Shown here: positions 41,248 through 49,748 of the stretch, one piece after another | Layout: the number at the start of each line of letters is the position of its first letter | How positions within the stretch are numbered: the stretch's first letter is position 1 | Assembly (NCBI RefSeq): GCF_011927785.1 | Contig: NZ_JAATJK010000001.1 | Span: forward strand, 2,790,001-2,854,000 | Reading direction: 5' to 3' | DNA: 64,000 bases | Source of the DNA: Micromonospora profundi | GTDB taxonomy: Bacteria > Actinomycetota > Actinomycetes > Mycobacteriales > Micromonosporaceae | Position numbers and translations under genes: made by a program | The notes under the pieces: generated by a model | What the model was told of the DNA's origin: nothing | Seen by the model: the letters and a program-made list of their open reading frames with translations, nothing else | The model's database searches: none

Positions 41248-43128
41248 ATGCGTCGACCCCGTCATCTGGCACTACTCAGCGTCGGCGTGTCCGGCGCGCT
41301 GATCCTCAGCGCGGCACCGGCAGCGGCGGCCCCAACCGCAGTGACCGCACCCACCGGCATCGTCGTCGCCGACGGCATGACCCAGCCGGTGTTCTCGCTT
41401 GCCGACGCCATCGAGGAGCGGGTGTACGTCCAGACCCCGGTGGACACCGACCACGACGGTCGCCCCGACCGGGTGGCCATCGACATCTCCCGACCCCGGG
41501 AGACCGCCACGCAGGGCTTCAAGGTGCCTGTCATCTTCGAGCACAGCCCGTACCGCAAGGGCACCTGGGGCGACGTGCCATACCCGAGCGTGCTTGTCGA
41601 CGACCTGCCGCAGAACGGCCTCACCGACAGGTCGGGGCGTCGGGCGCTCGACATGGGCGTCCAGCGGGCCGAGGCGAAGGCCAACCTGCCCGGCTCGCTT
41701 GACGACTACTACGTCCCGCGCGGGTACGCCGTGGTGCTCGGTCAGAGCGTCGGCACCGGCGACTCGGAAGGCTGCCCGACCAGCGGCGACCAGGCCGAGA
41801 CGCTCGGCACCAAGGCCGTCATCGACTGGCTCAACGGGCGGGCCAAGGGGTACGACGCGAGCGGCGCCCCGGTCACGGCCGGCTGGACCACCGGCGCGGT
41901 GGGCATGACCGGCGTCTCCTACAACGGAACGCTTCCGAACCAGGTGGCGACCACCGGCGTCAAGGGTCTGAAGACCATCGTGCCGGTCTCGGCGATCAGC
42001 AGCTGGTACGACTACTACCGGGCCAACGGTCTGGTCGTCGCGCCCGGCACCTACCAGGGCGAGGACCTCGACGTCCTGGCCCAGTACACGGCCGGGCAGG
42101 CACGGGCCGAGGGACCCTGCGCCGACGAGATCGCAAAGATCACCGCGGAGCAGGACCGGGTGACCGGTGACTACTCGAAGTTCTGGCAGGAGCGCGACTA
42201 CTACGACGCCCGCAACGTCAAGGCCAGCGTCTTCGTCGTGCACGGCCTCAACGACTGGAACGTCAAGACCGGACACTTCGCCGGCTGGTGGGACCAGCTC
42301 GCCAAACGCGACGTACCGCGCAAGATCTGGCTGCACCAGGGCGGGCACGGCGGCCCGGGCAGCAGCGCCTCGGTGACCCTGCCCGACGGTCGGACGTGGA
42401 CCTACAAGCAGACCGAGAACCGCTGGTTCGACTTCTGGCTGTGGAACGTCCGCAACGGGATCATGGACGAGCCGACCGCCGTGCTGCAGCGCGAGGACCG
42501 CGCCTACACCACGTACGCCAACTGGCCCGACCCGGCGGCGCGTGAGGTCGGGCTGCGGTTCGCCGCCGACGACGCCACCGCCCCGGGAGCGCTCACCACT
42601 GGCAAGCCACCGAAGGCGAAGGTCGAGCAGAGCTTCGTCGACGAGGGCCGGACCATCGGCCCGGACACCCTGGTAGCCAACCCGGACGCGGCAAGCGCCA
42701 ACCGGCTCGTGTACCGCTCCCCCGCGCTGACCCAGAGCGTGCGCATCTCCGGTCGCCCCGAGATGCGGCTGCGGATGGCCATCGACAACAAGCCGGACGC
42801 GAACCTGACCGCGTACCTGGTGGACTACGGTCCGGAGGGTTCGACAGCGGCGCCGACGGTGGTGACACGGGGTTGGATGGACCCGCAGAACCGCAAGAGC
42901 GCCGAGCGCACCAAGCCTGTCAAGCAGGGCAAGCTGTACGACTACCGGTGGACGATGGAGCCGAAGGACTACGTGTTCCCGGCCGGCCACCGGATCGGCG
43001 TGGTCGTCTTCTCCAGTGACCAGGAGTACACGCTGCTGCCGCTGGGCGGCACCCGGCTGCGGGTCGCGCCGAACGACAGTGAGCTGCGGCTGCCGGTGGT
43101 CGGCGGGCGGGGCGCACTCGGCTTCTGA
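41248..43128 (+). CDS. Secreted CocE/NonD-family hydrolase, Xaa-Pro dipeptidyl-peptidase (S15)-like
   Basis: The product is 626 residues from the ATG at 41248 (GAAGGGAGA upstream). The signal peptide covers the first 28 residues, ending AAPAAAAP. The alpha/beta-hydrolase shows VPVIFEHSPYRKG, YAVVLGQSVGTGDSEG and the nucleophile elbow TGVSYNGT with Ser224. The acid is Asp in VHGLNDWNV and the base His in HQGGHGG. The last 170 residues form a PepX C-terminal jelly-roll (LRMAIDNKPDANLTAYLVDYG). The family cleaves Xaa-Pro dipeptides or esters; extracellular location fits peptide use together with the divergent subtilisin. Confidence 0.92.
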   Translation: MRRPRHLALLSVGVSGALILSAAPAAAAPTAVTAPTGIVVADGMTQPVFSLADAIEERVYVQTPVDTDHDGRPDRVAIDISRPRETATQGFKVPVIFEHSPYRKGTWGDVPYPSVLVDDLPQNGLTDRSGRRALDMGVQRAEAKANLPGSLDDYYVPRGYAVVLGQSVGTGDSEGCPTSGDQAETLGTKAVIDWLNGRAKGYDASGAPVTAGWTTGAVGMTGVSYNGTLPNQVATTGVKGLKTIVPVSAISSWYDYYRANGLVVAPGTYQGEDLDVLAQYTAGQARAEGPCADEIAKITAEQDRVTGDYSKFWQERDYYDARNVKASVFVVHGLNDWNVKTGHFAGWWDQLAKRDVPRKIWLHQGGHGGPGSSASVTLPDGRTWTYKQTENRWFDFWLWNVRNGIMDEPTAVLQREDRAYTTYANWPDPAAREVGLRFAADDATAPGALTTGKPPKAKVEQSFVDEGRTIGPDTLVANPDAASANRLVYRSPALTQSVRISGRPEMRLRMAIDNKPDANLTAYLVDYGPEGSTAAPTVVTRGWMDPQNRKSAERTKPVKQGKLYDYRWTMEPKDYVFPAGHRIGVVVFSSDQEYTLLPLGGTRLRVAPNDSELRLPVVGGRGALGF

Positions 43129-43137
43129 TCGGCTCCG

Positions 43138-44022
43138 TCAACGGGTGGGGCGGTTCGACGACGCGTCGGGCCTCCCCACCCGGGTGTGGTCGTCGGGGGT
43201 CTCGGAATGTGCGAGTGCGGCAAGGAGCTGCAGTTTCTCGTCGCTGTCGCTGTCCTTGTCGGGGTAGTAGACGACGAGGATGACGTCACCGATGGGGAGT
43301 TTGTCCCGGTGGAGGCGTAGTTCACCGACGACGGGGTGGTGCACCGTCGTCGTGCCCCCGTCGAGGCTGCGGACATCGTGGCGGGCCCACAGGGTACGGA
43401 ACCGCTGACTGGACAGCGCGAGTTCGCCCACCAGCTCGACGAAACGGGGGTTGTCGATGTCGTCACCGACGGTGGTGCGAAGGGCGGCGATGAAGTCGGC
43501 GGTGGCCTGCGTCCAGTCCTGGTGGAAGGCTCGTTCCTCCGGATCGAGGAGGAGCGACCGCAGCCGGTTCTGACCAGGCTGCAGGCGCGGGGAGAGCGCC
43601 ATGGCCATCGGGTTGGAGGCCAGGACGTCGAAGGCGCGTCCTTCGACGAACGCGGGGATCTGAAGGTGGGCAAGCAGTTCGTACACCCGCGCTGGTACGT
43701 GCTCGGACCGCTTGCGGCGCGGCGCCCTGGGACGCGCCGCCGCGAGGTCGAGCAGATACGTCCGCTCGATGTCGTCGAGCTGCAGGACGCGCGCGAGCGA
43801 TTCGAGGACCTGCGGTGAGGGGTTCTTGTCCCGGCCCCGTTCCAGCCGCAGGTAGTAGTCGGGGCTGATCCCGGCGAGCAGGGCGACTTCCTCGCGTCGC
43901 AGGCCGGGCACGCGGCGCCTGCCGCCGGTCGGCAGCCCTACCTGCGACGGTGAGACCAATTCGCGCCGGGCCCGAAGGTAGCTGCCCAGCCGGTGGCCGT
44001 CACCCGACTCCTCTTCCCTCAT
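43138..44022 (-). CDS. XRE-family regulator with MmyB-like ligand-binding domain
   Basis: The product is 294 residues from the ATG at 44022 (MREEESGDG). The helix-turn-helix at 10-75 includes VPGLRREEVALLAGISPDYYLRLERGRDKNPS, the strongly conserved start of this subgroup. The rest is the PAS-like MmyB ligand-binding domain (RSLLLDPEERAFHQDWTQATADFIAALR and VGELRLHRDKLPIGDVILVVYYPD). These regulators nearly always sit divergently beside an oxidoreductase gene they control, as here with an SDR. A fatty-acid-like ligand has been suggested for the domain. The intergenic region has a pair of direct repeats. Confidence 0.93.
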   Translation of the reverse strand: MREEESGDGHRLGSYLRARRELVSPSQVGLPTGGRRRVPGLRREEVALLAGISPDYYLRLERGRDKNPSPQVLESLARVLQLDDIERTYLLDLAAARPRAPRRKRSEHVPARVYELLAHLQIPAFVEGRAFDVLASNPMAMALSPRLQPGQNRLRSLLLDPEERAFHQDWTQATADFIAALRTTVGDDIDNPRFVELVGELALSSQRFRTLWARHDVRSLDGGTTTVHHPVVGELRLHRDKLPIGDVILVVYYPDKDSDSDEKLQLLAALAHSETPDDHTRVGRPDASSNRPTR

Positions 44023-44056
44023 GGTCACCACGGTAATGCGGTGCGCGTGCCGCAGA

Positions 44057-44094
44057 GGGGGCCCTGCTGGGACCTGGGAAAAAGGGGGCCCTGC
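44057..44094. promoter_or_regulatory. Direct repeats in the XRE/SDR divergent region
   Basis: GGGGGCCCTGC occurs at 44057-44067 and again at 44084-44094, 27 bp apart. Each contains the palindromic core GGGCCC. Placement between the XRE start (44022) and the SDR start (44213) suits an operator for the XRE protein. GGGGCCC-like intergenic motifs are common in this type of genome, so specificity is uncertain. Confidence 0.4.
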
Positions 44095-44212
44095 CACCTC
44101 CGGCGGGCTCCGTCAAGACTTGCTATCGCCCTGTTCGGAAAGGACAGCGGGCATCACTGTTTGCGCCCGCGAGTTCACGCGTCGGCGCCCTCTGGATCGA
44201 AGGGAAGATCTC

Positions 44213-44974
44213 GTGGATCTCTCCAACCGCACAGTTTTCATCGTCGGCGGCACCTCGGGTATCGGGCGAGAACTGGCCCGGCGGTTCGCCGCAACGGGCA
44301 GCACCGTAGCCGTTGGCGGTCGTAGCCCCGAGGCCCTCTCGGAGCTCGCCGCGGAAGGTTTCGGCACGTTCGACGTCGACGTCACCGACGGCGCTTCTGT
44401 CGGCTTTGCCCGGGACGCCGTGCTCGCCCGTTACCCCGAACTGGACACGGTGGTGACGATGTCGGGTGTCATGCTCATGGAAGACCTTCGCGACTCCGCG
44501 CACTTTCCGACGGCGGAGGCGACGATCGACACCAACCTGGTCGGCACCATCCGGGTCATCGACGCCTTCACTCAGCATCTGGTCGGTCGGGGTGCCGGCA
44601 GCTTCATCACCGTCACCTCCGGCATCGCCTTCCTGCCGTTCCCGCCCATGCCCAGCTACGCCGCTTCGAAGGCCGCGGTGCACGCCTACTCCGAGGCGCT
44701 GCGCGCACAACTCGACGGCACCGGTGTCGACGTCGTCGAACTCGTCCCCCCGGCCGTCGCGACAGCCGGGCAGGAGAAGGTGAACCCCCACGCGCTGCCG
44801 CTCGACGACTTCGCCACCGAGGTCATGCAACTGCTCTCGGCGAACCCCACCCCGCACGAAATCCTCGTGAAGGGCGTTCTCATGCACCGTTGGGCCGAGC
44901 GCGACGGCACCTACGCCGACCTCGTCGCGCAGCGCTCGAAGGCCCTGACGATGCTTCCCGGTCGCGAACGCTGA
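44213..44974 (+). CDS. Short-chain dehydrogenase/reductase
   Basis: The product is 253 residues from a GTG at 44213 with GAAGGGAAG upstream. The Rossmann motif is GGTSGIG (12-18) and the catalytic set is Ser136 (ITVTSG), Tyr149 and Lys153 (YAASKAAV). The middle segment VVTMSGVML replaces the usual NNAG with a looser MSG, as in the DltE-like subgroup. It is NAD(P)-dependent with unknown substrate. It diverges from the XRE/MmyB regulator, the standard arrangement for control of the oxidoreductase by that regulator. Confidence 0.92.
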   Translation: MDLSNRTVFIVGGTSGIGRELARRFAATGSTVAVGGRSPEALSELAAEGFGTFDVDVTDGASVGFARDAVLARYPELDTVVTMSGVMLMEDLRDSAHFPTAEATIDTNLVGTIRVIDAFTQHLVGRGAGSFITVTSGIAFLPFPPMPSYAASKAAVHAYSEALRAQLDGTGVDVVELVPPAVATAGQEKVNPHALPLDDFATEVMQLLSANPTPHEILVKGVLMHRWAERDGTYADLVAQRSKALTMLPGRER

Positions 44975-45073
44975 CGCCCGACTGGATCGCCACCGGCGTC
45001 TGCCGCCAACTCGCGCCGCACGGGTCGCCAAACCCGCTCGACCGGGAATGTGGGTATATGGCACGGTCGTCGG

Positions 45074-45598
45074 GTGCCGGTATCCCGTCGTGACGTCCTG
45101 CAGTGGCAGTTCGACCTGACCTGGTCGCTGTTCGAATACCACCTGGAACGGCTGGAGCCGGCAGACTTCCTCTGGGAGCCGGCCGCGCACTGCTGGACGG
45201 TACGCCCGGCGGACGACGGCGGATGGGCACCGGACTGGGCGGACGCCGAGCCCGACCCGATCCCCGTCCCGACGATCGGGTGGCTCACCTGGCACATCGG
45301 CTGGTGGTGGACTGTCGCCCTCGACCACGCCCAGGGGCGTCCGCCACGGGAACGTGCCGAGATCGGCTGGCCCGGTGACGGCGACAAGGCGGTGGCCTGG
45401 CTGCGGGACCTCCGCACCGAATGGTTGGAGGTGTTGGCGCGGCTCGACGACGCCGACCTTGACGGCATCGCGCCGTTTCCGTGGCAGGGCGACCCGGCAC
45501 ACACCGTCGCCCACATGATCGCCTGGGTGAACGCCGAGCTCATGAAGAACGCCGCTGAGATCGGCCAGCTCCGCCTGCTGCGCCACGCACGCGAATAG
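45074..45598 (+). CDS. DinB-family protein
   Basis: The product is 174 residues if it starts at the GTG at 45074; an earlier in-frame GTG at 45050 is possible and neither has a clear ribosome binding site. The four-helix DinB-like fold is indicated by LQWQFDLTWSLFEYHLERL, WEPAAHCWTVRP, GWLTWHIGWWWTVALDH and HTVAHMIAWVNAELMKNAAEIG. Histidines in the first, second and last of these can form the usual three-His metal site. DinB-superfamily enzymes include mycothiol- or bacillithiol-dependent transferases, and some have no known activity. It is monocistronic and ends in a strong terminator. Confidence 0.85.
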   Translation: MPVSRRDVLQWQFDLTWSLFEYHLERLEPADFLWEPAAHCWTVRPADDGGWAPDWADAEPDPIPVPTIGWLTWHIGWWWTVALDHAQGRPPRERAEIGWPGDGDKAVAWLRDLRTEWLEVLARLDDADLDGIAPFPWQGDPAHTVAHMIAWVNAELMKNAAEIGQLRLLRHARE

Positions 45599-45635
45599 CC
45601 ACCCGGCCCGCCACTGACGGCCCTCGGCACCGGAA

Positions 45636-45664
45636 GGGGTGCGCCCTGGTGGTAGGCGCACCCC
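45636..45664. terminator. Stem-loop terminator between convergent genes
   Basis: GGGGTGCGCC (45636-45645) and GGCGCACCCC (45655-45664) form a perfect 10-bp GC-rich stem with a 9-base loop. It lies between the DinB-family stop (45598) and the GNAT stop (45671) and can serve both strands. Confidence 0.75.
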
Positions 45665-45670
45665 GACCGT

Positions 45671-46567
45671 CTACTCCTGTTCGGCCGCCGGCGTGAATGT
45701 CACCCGCGAGCGGACCTGCCGGAAGCCTGTCCGTTCCAACTCGGCCAGCACCGCGACCCGGTGGGCGTCCACGTCGGCGATCACCTCCCGGGCACCGTCC
45801 TCGGCCAGCAACCGGACCGCCTCGACCAGCAACTCACCCCGGACGGCGTCGTCGAGCAGGCCGAGGTAGGCGATGAGGGGGAAGCAGGCGTCGCCGGTCG
45901 GCCTGACCAGGCCCACCGGCTCACCGTCGGCCACCCCGACCCGCCACTGCTCGGTCGAATCCCCCAGCCAGGCAAGGGGGTCCGTGGCCAGGTCGACTCC
46001 GCCGACCCCCTGCGCGGTCTCCACCCCGGTCAGCACGTCCGGCTCGGCGATCCGCGCGACCAAGGTGTTGATCTCCGCTTTGTCGAGTGGCCTGCGGAAC
46101 GTGTACCGCCCGGAGGTCGTCGGCAGCGGCGTGCCTGTCCAGGAGCACCGCAGCCGCTCTCCGCGCTCGACAAGCCCTGCCAGTCGGGCGGCCTCCATCG
46201 GGGCGCTGACCACTGCCAGCACCTCGGGTCGACGCCTCCAGTGCGCCGGGAGTGCGGCGTAGTAGACGCCCGGACCTCCGAGTGCCTCGTGGGCGGCGCG
46301 CAGCAGCGCGGCCCCCACCTCCGGCTCGGCGACCAGGTCGAACCGGTCCAGCCAGGGAGCGCCGACGGCCCCGGGCGGGAGCAGCCAGGCCGCCCTACCG
46401 ACCACCTGGCCGGCGCGCAGGGCGACCCAGGTGTTCTCGGGTCGGTAGCCGCCGGCGGCGATGCCGTCGGCGTACGCGATCTTGCGCAACTGCGGCAACG
46501 GGTCGGGCATGGAGTCGAACAATTCTTCCTCGCCCGCGACGAGCGGGCGGATGACCAGGTCGGTCAT
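45671..46567 (-). CDS. GNAT-family N-acetyltransferase, two-domain
   Basis: The product is 298 residues with GGAGG before the ATG. The length and two similar beta-strand and helix patterns point to a tandem GNAT: an N-terminal half around AGQVVGRAAWLLPPG and a C-terminal half with the acetyl-CoA strand PLIAYLGLLDDAVRGELLVEAVRLLAEDGAREVIADVDAHRVAVLAELERTGF. The RSRVTFTP end is a typical final strand. The acceptor is unknown. Upstream, within 82 bases of the ATG, is a short leader ORF with an excellent ribosome binding site and overlapping hairpins, so expression may be controlled by translation of that leader. Confidence 0.88.
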   Translation of the reverse strand: MTDLVIRPLVAGEEELFDSMPDPLPQLRKIAYADGIAAGGYRPENTWVALRAGQVVGRAAWLLPPGAVGAPWLDRFDLVAEPEVGAALLRAAHEALGGPGVYYAALPAHWRRRPEVLAVVSAPMEAARLAGLVERGERLRCSWTGTPLPTTSGRYTFRRPLDKAEINTLVARIAEPDVLTGVETAQGVGGVDLATDPLAWLGDSTEQWRVGVADGEPVGLVRPTGDACFPLIAYLGLLDDAVRGELLVEAVRLLAEDGAREVIADVDAHRVAVLAELERTGFRQVRSRVTFTPAAEQE

Positions 46568-46597
46568 GGCAGGTCCTCCGGAAAGCGCGCGCCCCGG

Positions 46598-46648
46598 TCA
46601 GATCCGCGTGGACGCCGGAACGCGGAGAGGGCGCAGAACATCGGACAT
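46598..46648 (-). CDS. Candidate 16-residue leader peptide ORF upstream of the GNAT gene
   Basis: The ORF reads MSDVLRPLRVPASTRI and stops with TGA 30 bases before the acetyltransferase ATG. Its ribosome binding site GAGGAGG ends eight bases before the ATG, stronger than most in this window. The start codon sits in the loop of a CAGAACA/TGTTCTG hairpin. Three Arg and two Pro codons occur in 16. No downstream homology is needed for a regulatory leader: its translation would melt the hairpin. It may instead be a tiny independent protein, but size and position favour a leader. Confidence 0.55.
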   Translation of the reverse strand: MSDVLRPLRVPASTRI

Positions 46649-46687
46649 TGTTCTGACCTCCTCTCGGGCTCGACGGCGTGCCCGAGA
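46625..46687 (-). promoter_or_regulatory. Overlapping alternative hairpins around the leader ORF (attenuator-like)
   Basis: In minus-strand RNA the first hairpin pairs TCTCGGGC with GCCCGAGA (plus coordinates 46680-46687 with 46662-46669; 10-base loop). The second pairs GAGAGG plus CAGAACA (46660-46665 and 46649-46655) with TGTTCTG plus CCTCTC (46634-46640 and 46625-46630). Bases 46662-46665 belong to both, so the two structures compete. The ribosome binding site and ATG of the leader ORF are inside the second. Confidence 0.5.
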
Positions 46688-46730
46688 AGTTACCCGACGT
46701 GCTCGCCGGTCACAAGGCACGCGGCGTCGG

Positions 46731-47915
46731 CTACAACGTCGGGTTGGTCTGCGAGCCGCGCCCGTGGATATACCCGTCGGCGACGGCGATCCCGACCAGG
46801 ATCAGCCCCGAGATGGCGGCCACGGCGACCGGCGGGAGGAAGAGCAGGGGCAGGGTAGCCACGACCAGCACCAGCACGCCGATCGGCAGCACCCGGCAGC
46901 GCGGCCGCATCGAAGATCGCTCCAGATAGGCGCGCCCGATCAGGAACAGCACCGGGCCGCCGCAGATGATGACCACCAGCGCCCAGTCGATCGGCGGGTG
47001 CGGGTCGTGGATGACCTGCCCGAACCCCACCGCTGTGCAGATGATGCCTGCGACGATGAGCATCAGACTGAAGCCCGACGACCGGGCCAGGCGCAGCGCG
47101 TTCGAGTCCGCGGCCTGCCCCGGGGCCAGGTGGTAGAAGTACAGCCGCCAGAACGCCACTACCGTCACGAAGGCGGCGACGAGAGTGATGGTCCGCCCGG
47201 TCGAGAAGCCTGGGAAACTCACCGCGAGCCCCGTCTCCAGCACCACCTCGGCCAACGCGATCATGAAGAACTGGTTGTACCGCTCCGCCAGGTGCGCCTC
47301 GGAGATCCCGAACGGGTTCCGTGGTCGTTTCGTGCCGAGGCGGGGCACCGGCCAGTGGATGGCGGAGCCGACGAGCTCGATGGCGAGGGCGATGGTCCAG
47401 AAGACCCCACGCCCGAAGCCCCCGCTGATGGCGCCGCCGATCCACAGCACGGCGGAGACCGTGTACCAGGTCAGTACCCGGGCGGGAAGTTTCCCTCGCG
47501 GATGCCCCCACTGCGCCAGCGTGAGATAGAGCGGCCGGCCCACCTGGATGATGACGTACGTGCAGGCGAAGATCAGACCCCGCTGGCCGAACGCCTGCGG
47601 CAGGCTGACCGCCAGCACCAGCGTGCCGAACATCGTCGCCAGCAGGATGACCTGGATGTCGGTGCGGCGGGGATCGTAGGTGCTGGACATGACGGCGTTG
47701 AGAAACCAGATCATCCACATCGCCGTGAAGAACAGCAGCGTCTGACCCGCCTCCGACAGCAGTGCGTGCCGGACGATGGTCAGGTCGTCGGCGACGCGGC
47801 CCGCCAGGCGCGCGAGCGCGAAGACGTAGACGACGTCGACGAGCAGTTCCAGGACTGTCGCGCTACGCGGGCTGCGGCTGTCGGCCAGCCCGCGCGACCA
47901 CGAGGGCATCAGCAT
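46731..47915 (-). CDS. Low temperature requirement protein A (LtrA) family membrane protein
   Basis: The product is 394 residues with about ten to eleven transmembrane helices. Family features are ATVLELLVDVVYVFALARLAGR near the N-terminus (E-L-x-x-D-x-x-x-V-F), then WMIWFLNAVMSSTYDPRRTDIQ, and HLAERYNQFFMIALAEVVLETG around residue 210, which is the most conserved block. LtrA proteins are widespread in actinobacteria; the name comes from a Listeria cold-growth mutant and the biochemical role is unknown. The start may be Met1 or Met3. It lies upstream of the leader-GNAT unit on the same strand. Confidence 0.9.
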   Translation of the reverse strand: MLMPSWSRGLADSRSPRSATVLELLVDVVYVFALARLAGRVADDLTIVRHALLSEAGQTLLFFTAMWMIWFLNAVMSSTYDPRRTDIQVILLATMFGTLVLAVSLPQAFGQRGLIFACTYVIIQVGRPLYLTLAQWGHPRGKLPARVLTWYTVSAVLWIGGAISGGFGRGVFWTIALAIELVGSAIHWPVPRLGTKRPRNPFGISEAHLAERYNQFFMIALAEVVLETGLAVSFPGFSTGRTITLVAAFVTVVAFWRLYFYHLAPGQAADSNALRLARSSGFSLMLIVAGIICTAVGFGQVIHDPHPPIDWALVVIICGGPVLFLIGRAYLERSSMRPRCRVLPIGVLVLVVATLPLLFLPPVAVAAISGLILVGIAVADGYIHGRGSQTNPTL

Positions 47916-48188
47916 GCTCGTGCCCGGCCCGGCGGCCGGCAGGTTGGTCCCCGCACGTGGTCAGCTCAGCCGGTCAGGGGTCACCGGCACGGGCGTGCCG
48001 ACACATCCGGCGAATGAGCTGGCCTGCGCCGATGCCATCGCCCGAGCCTCCCCGCCGACCGGTCCACCCCGTACCTGTTGAGGCACTTTATCCCGATCTT
48101 CGCGGGCTCCCGCGAGTTATCGCGGATCCGGCGGCGGCCGGGTCAGGCGCGGCTGGGATGGCCATGGCCCGACCCGACGGGCACGGGC

Positions 48189-49088
48189 TCAACGACCGGA
48201 CGGGTCCACATGGTTGCGCCACGAGTGCCGGGGCTCGAAGCCCAGGACCCGGCGGGCCTTGTCGATGCTGAGAAGCGTCTCGTGCTCGCCCAACTCCCGG
48301 CGGATCTCGACTCCCGGGTAGACCTCGGCCATGAGGCTGGCGCTGGACCTGGTCATGACGGTGTCGGCGTTGGCGATGATGAACACGTCGGCGCCGGGCC
48401 GGTCGTGGGCGAGCGCCCGTTCGACCGCCTGCGCGCCGTCGCGGGCGTCGATGTAGCCCCACAGGTTCCACCGCCGCGCCCGCGGGTCGGCGTCGAACGA
48501 CGGGAACGCCGCGTAGTCCTCGACGTCCATCACGTTGGAGAACCGCAGGCCCACCATGACCAGCTCCAGGTCCCAGCGGCAGAAGTGCCGCGCCATCTCC
48601 TCCTCAAGGGCCTTGTTCAGCGAGTACGTCGACTCCGGCCGTGACGCGTACTCCTCGTCGACGGGGGCGTACGGCGGCGGCGTGTCGAACGGCAACCCGA
48701 GCACCGTCTCGCTCGACGCCCACACCACATGTCTGATGCCGGCGGCCCTGGCTGCGGCGAACACGTTGTACGTGGCGGCGGAGTTGTTGGCGAACGTGGT
48801 CGCGTTGGACATCAGCCCGGGGGCGGGTACCGCCGCGAGGTGCACGATGGCCTCGACGCCGCCGGAGTGCTCGTCGGCGCCCCCGGTGAACGCCTCCACC
48901 ACCTGGCCGTAGTCGGTGAGGTCGACGAGGAGGAACTCGCCGTCCACGTCGCGCGGGTCGCGTCCGCCGGCACGGTCCACCGCCAGCACGTCGACGCCCA
49001 CGGCGCGCAGGTGCGTTACCACGGCACGGCCGAGCTTGCCGGTGGCGCCGGTGACGACGACGCGCCTGGGGAGTATGGGATCACTCAT
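48189..49088 (-). CDS. NAD-dependent epimerase/dehydratase (extended SDR)
   Basis: The product is 299 residues. The Rossmann motif TGATGKLG (13-20) and Asp/Val pairs in FLLVDLTD are followed by HLAAVPAPG, WASSETVLGLPF and the catalytic YSLNK. The C-terminal substrate region is shorter than in sugar epimerases and includes LWGYIDARDGAQAVERAL, common in actinobacterial UDP-glucose 4-epimerase-like or uronate dehydrogenase-like proteins. GGAGAGGATG lies upstream of the ATG. The substrate is uncertain; a sugar acid or nucleotide sugar is plausible. It diverges from a VOC-fold gene. The 272 bp between it and the LtrA gene contain no gene. Confidence 0.88.
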   Translation of the reverse strand: MSDPILPRRVVVTGATGKLGRAVVTHLRAVGVDVLAVDRAGGRDPRDVDGEFLLVDLTDYGQVVEAFTGGADEHSGGVEAIVHLAAVPAPGLMSNATTFANNSAATYNVFAAARAAGIRHVVWASSETVLGLPFDTPPPYAPVDEEYASRPESTYSLNKALEEEMARHFCRWDLELVMVGLRFSNVMDVEDYAAFPSFDADPRARRWNLWGYIDARDGAQAVERALAHDRPGADVFIIANADTVMTRSSASLMAEVYPGVEIRRELGEHETLLSIDKARRVLGFEPRHSWRNHVDPSGR

Positions 49089-49202
49089 GCACCCATCCTC
49101 TCCAGCGGGGCGCGGCTCCGGGTACCCGGCCCACCCGTGCGACGCCGGCCCCGTTCGCCGGATCGGTCAGGAATCGAGAAGTACGCGACGGTGCGCCGTC
49201 CC

Positions 49203-49208
49203 TAGCAT
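49203..49208 (+). promoter_or_regulatory. Probable -10 element of a leaderless transcript
   Basis: TAGCAT ends 7 bp before the ATG of the glyoxalase-fold gene, and there is no Shine-Dalgarno sequence. This spacing fits transcription starting at or next to the start codon, a common leaderless arrangement in actinobacteria. Confidence 0.4.
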
Positions 49209-49215
49209 CATCGTC

Positions 49216-49626
49216 ATGGACATCACCATTCACACGACAGTTCTTCCCCACGTCGACCCCGAGGAGTCGCTGGCCTTCTACCGCGACGTGCTCGGCTTCG
49301 AGGTCCGCACCGACGTCGGGCAGGGCACCATGCGGTGGATCACCGTCGGCCCTGCCGGGCAGCCCGACACGTCGATCCTCCTGGCGCCGCCGACAGCGGA
49401 CCCCGGCCTCACCGAGGACGAGCGGCGCATGATCAGCGAGATGATGGCCAAGGGCACGTACGGCTGGATCCTGCTGGCCACCCGCAACCTCGACGACACG
49501 TTCGAGAAGGTGCAGGCCCGCGACGCCGAGGTCGTCCAGGAGCCCACCGAGCAGCCGTACGGCATCCGTGACTGCGCCTTCCGGGACCCGGCCGGCAACA
49601 TGGTACGCATCCAGGAGCTTCGCTGA
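49216..49626 (+). CDS. Glyoxalase/VOC superfamily protein
   Basis: The product is 136 residues. The two beta-alpha-beta-beta-beta modules are seen as VLPHVDPEESLAFYRDVLGFEVRTDVG, and GWILLATRNLDDTFEKVQARDAEVVQEPTEQPYGIRDCAFRDPAGNMVRIQEL. The first has His at the place of the first metal ligand and the C-terminal Glu in QEL is the usual last ligand. Such proteins may be dioxygenases, antibiotic-binding proteins or fosfomycin-type thiol transferases, and the sequence alone does not decide. It diverges from the epimerase gene. Confidence 0.9.
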   Translation: MDITIHTTVLPHVDPEESLAFYRDVLGFEVRTDVGQGTMRWITVGPAGQPDTSILLAPPTADPGLTEDERRMISEMMAKGTYGWILLATRNLDDTFEKVQARDAEVVQEPTEQPYGIRDCAFRDPAGNMVRIQELR

Positions 49627-49748
49627 GAGTGCCCGGCGGCGGCTCGATCGACCTCGTGGCGACCCGCCCGTTGGCGCGCGTCCCGGCGTGCACGGCGCCC
49701 CCGAATGCGTAACGTGCAGGGGTAACGCTCACGCGAGGAGGAGACTTC

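Noticed and set aside
46461..48017. Long plus-strand ORF opposite LtrA
   Set aside because: Translation is His/Arg/Gln-rich and lacks membrane segments, whereas the minus strand encodes a clear LtrA protein.
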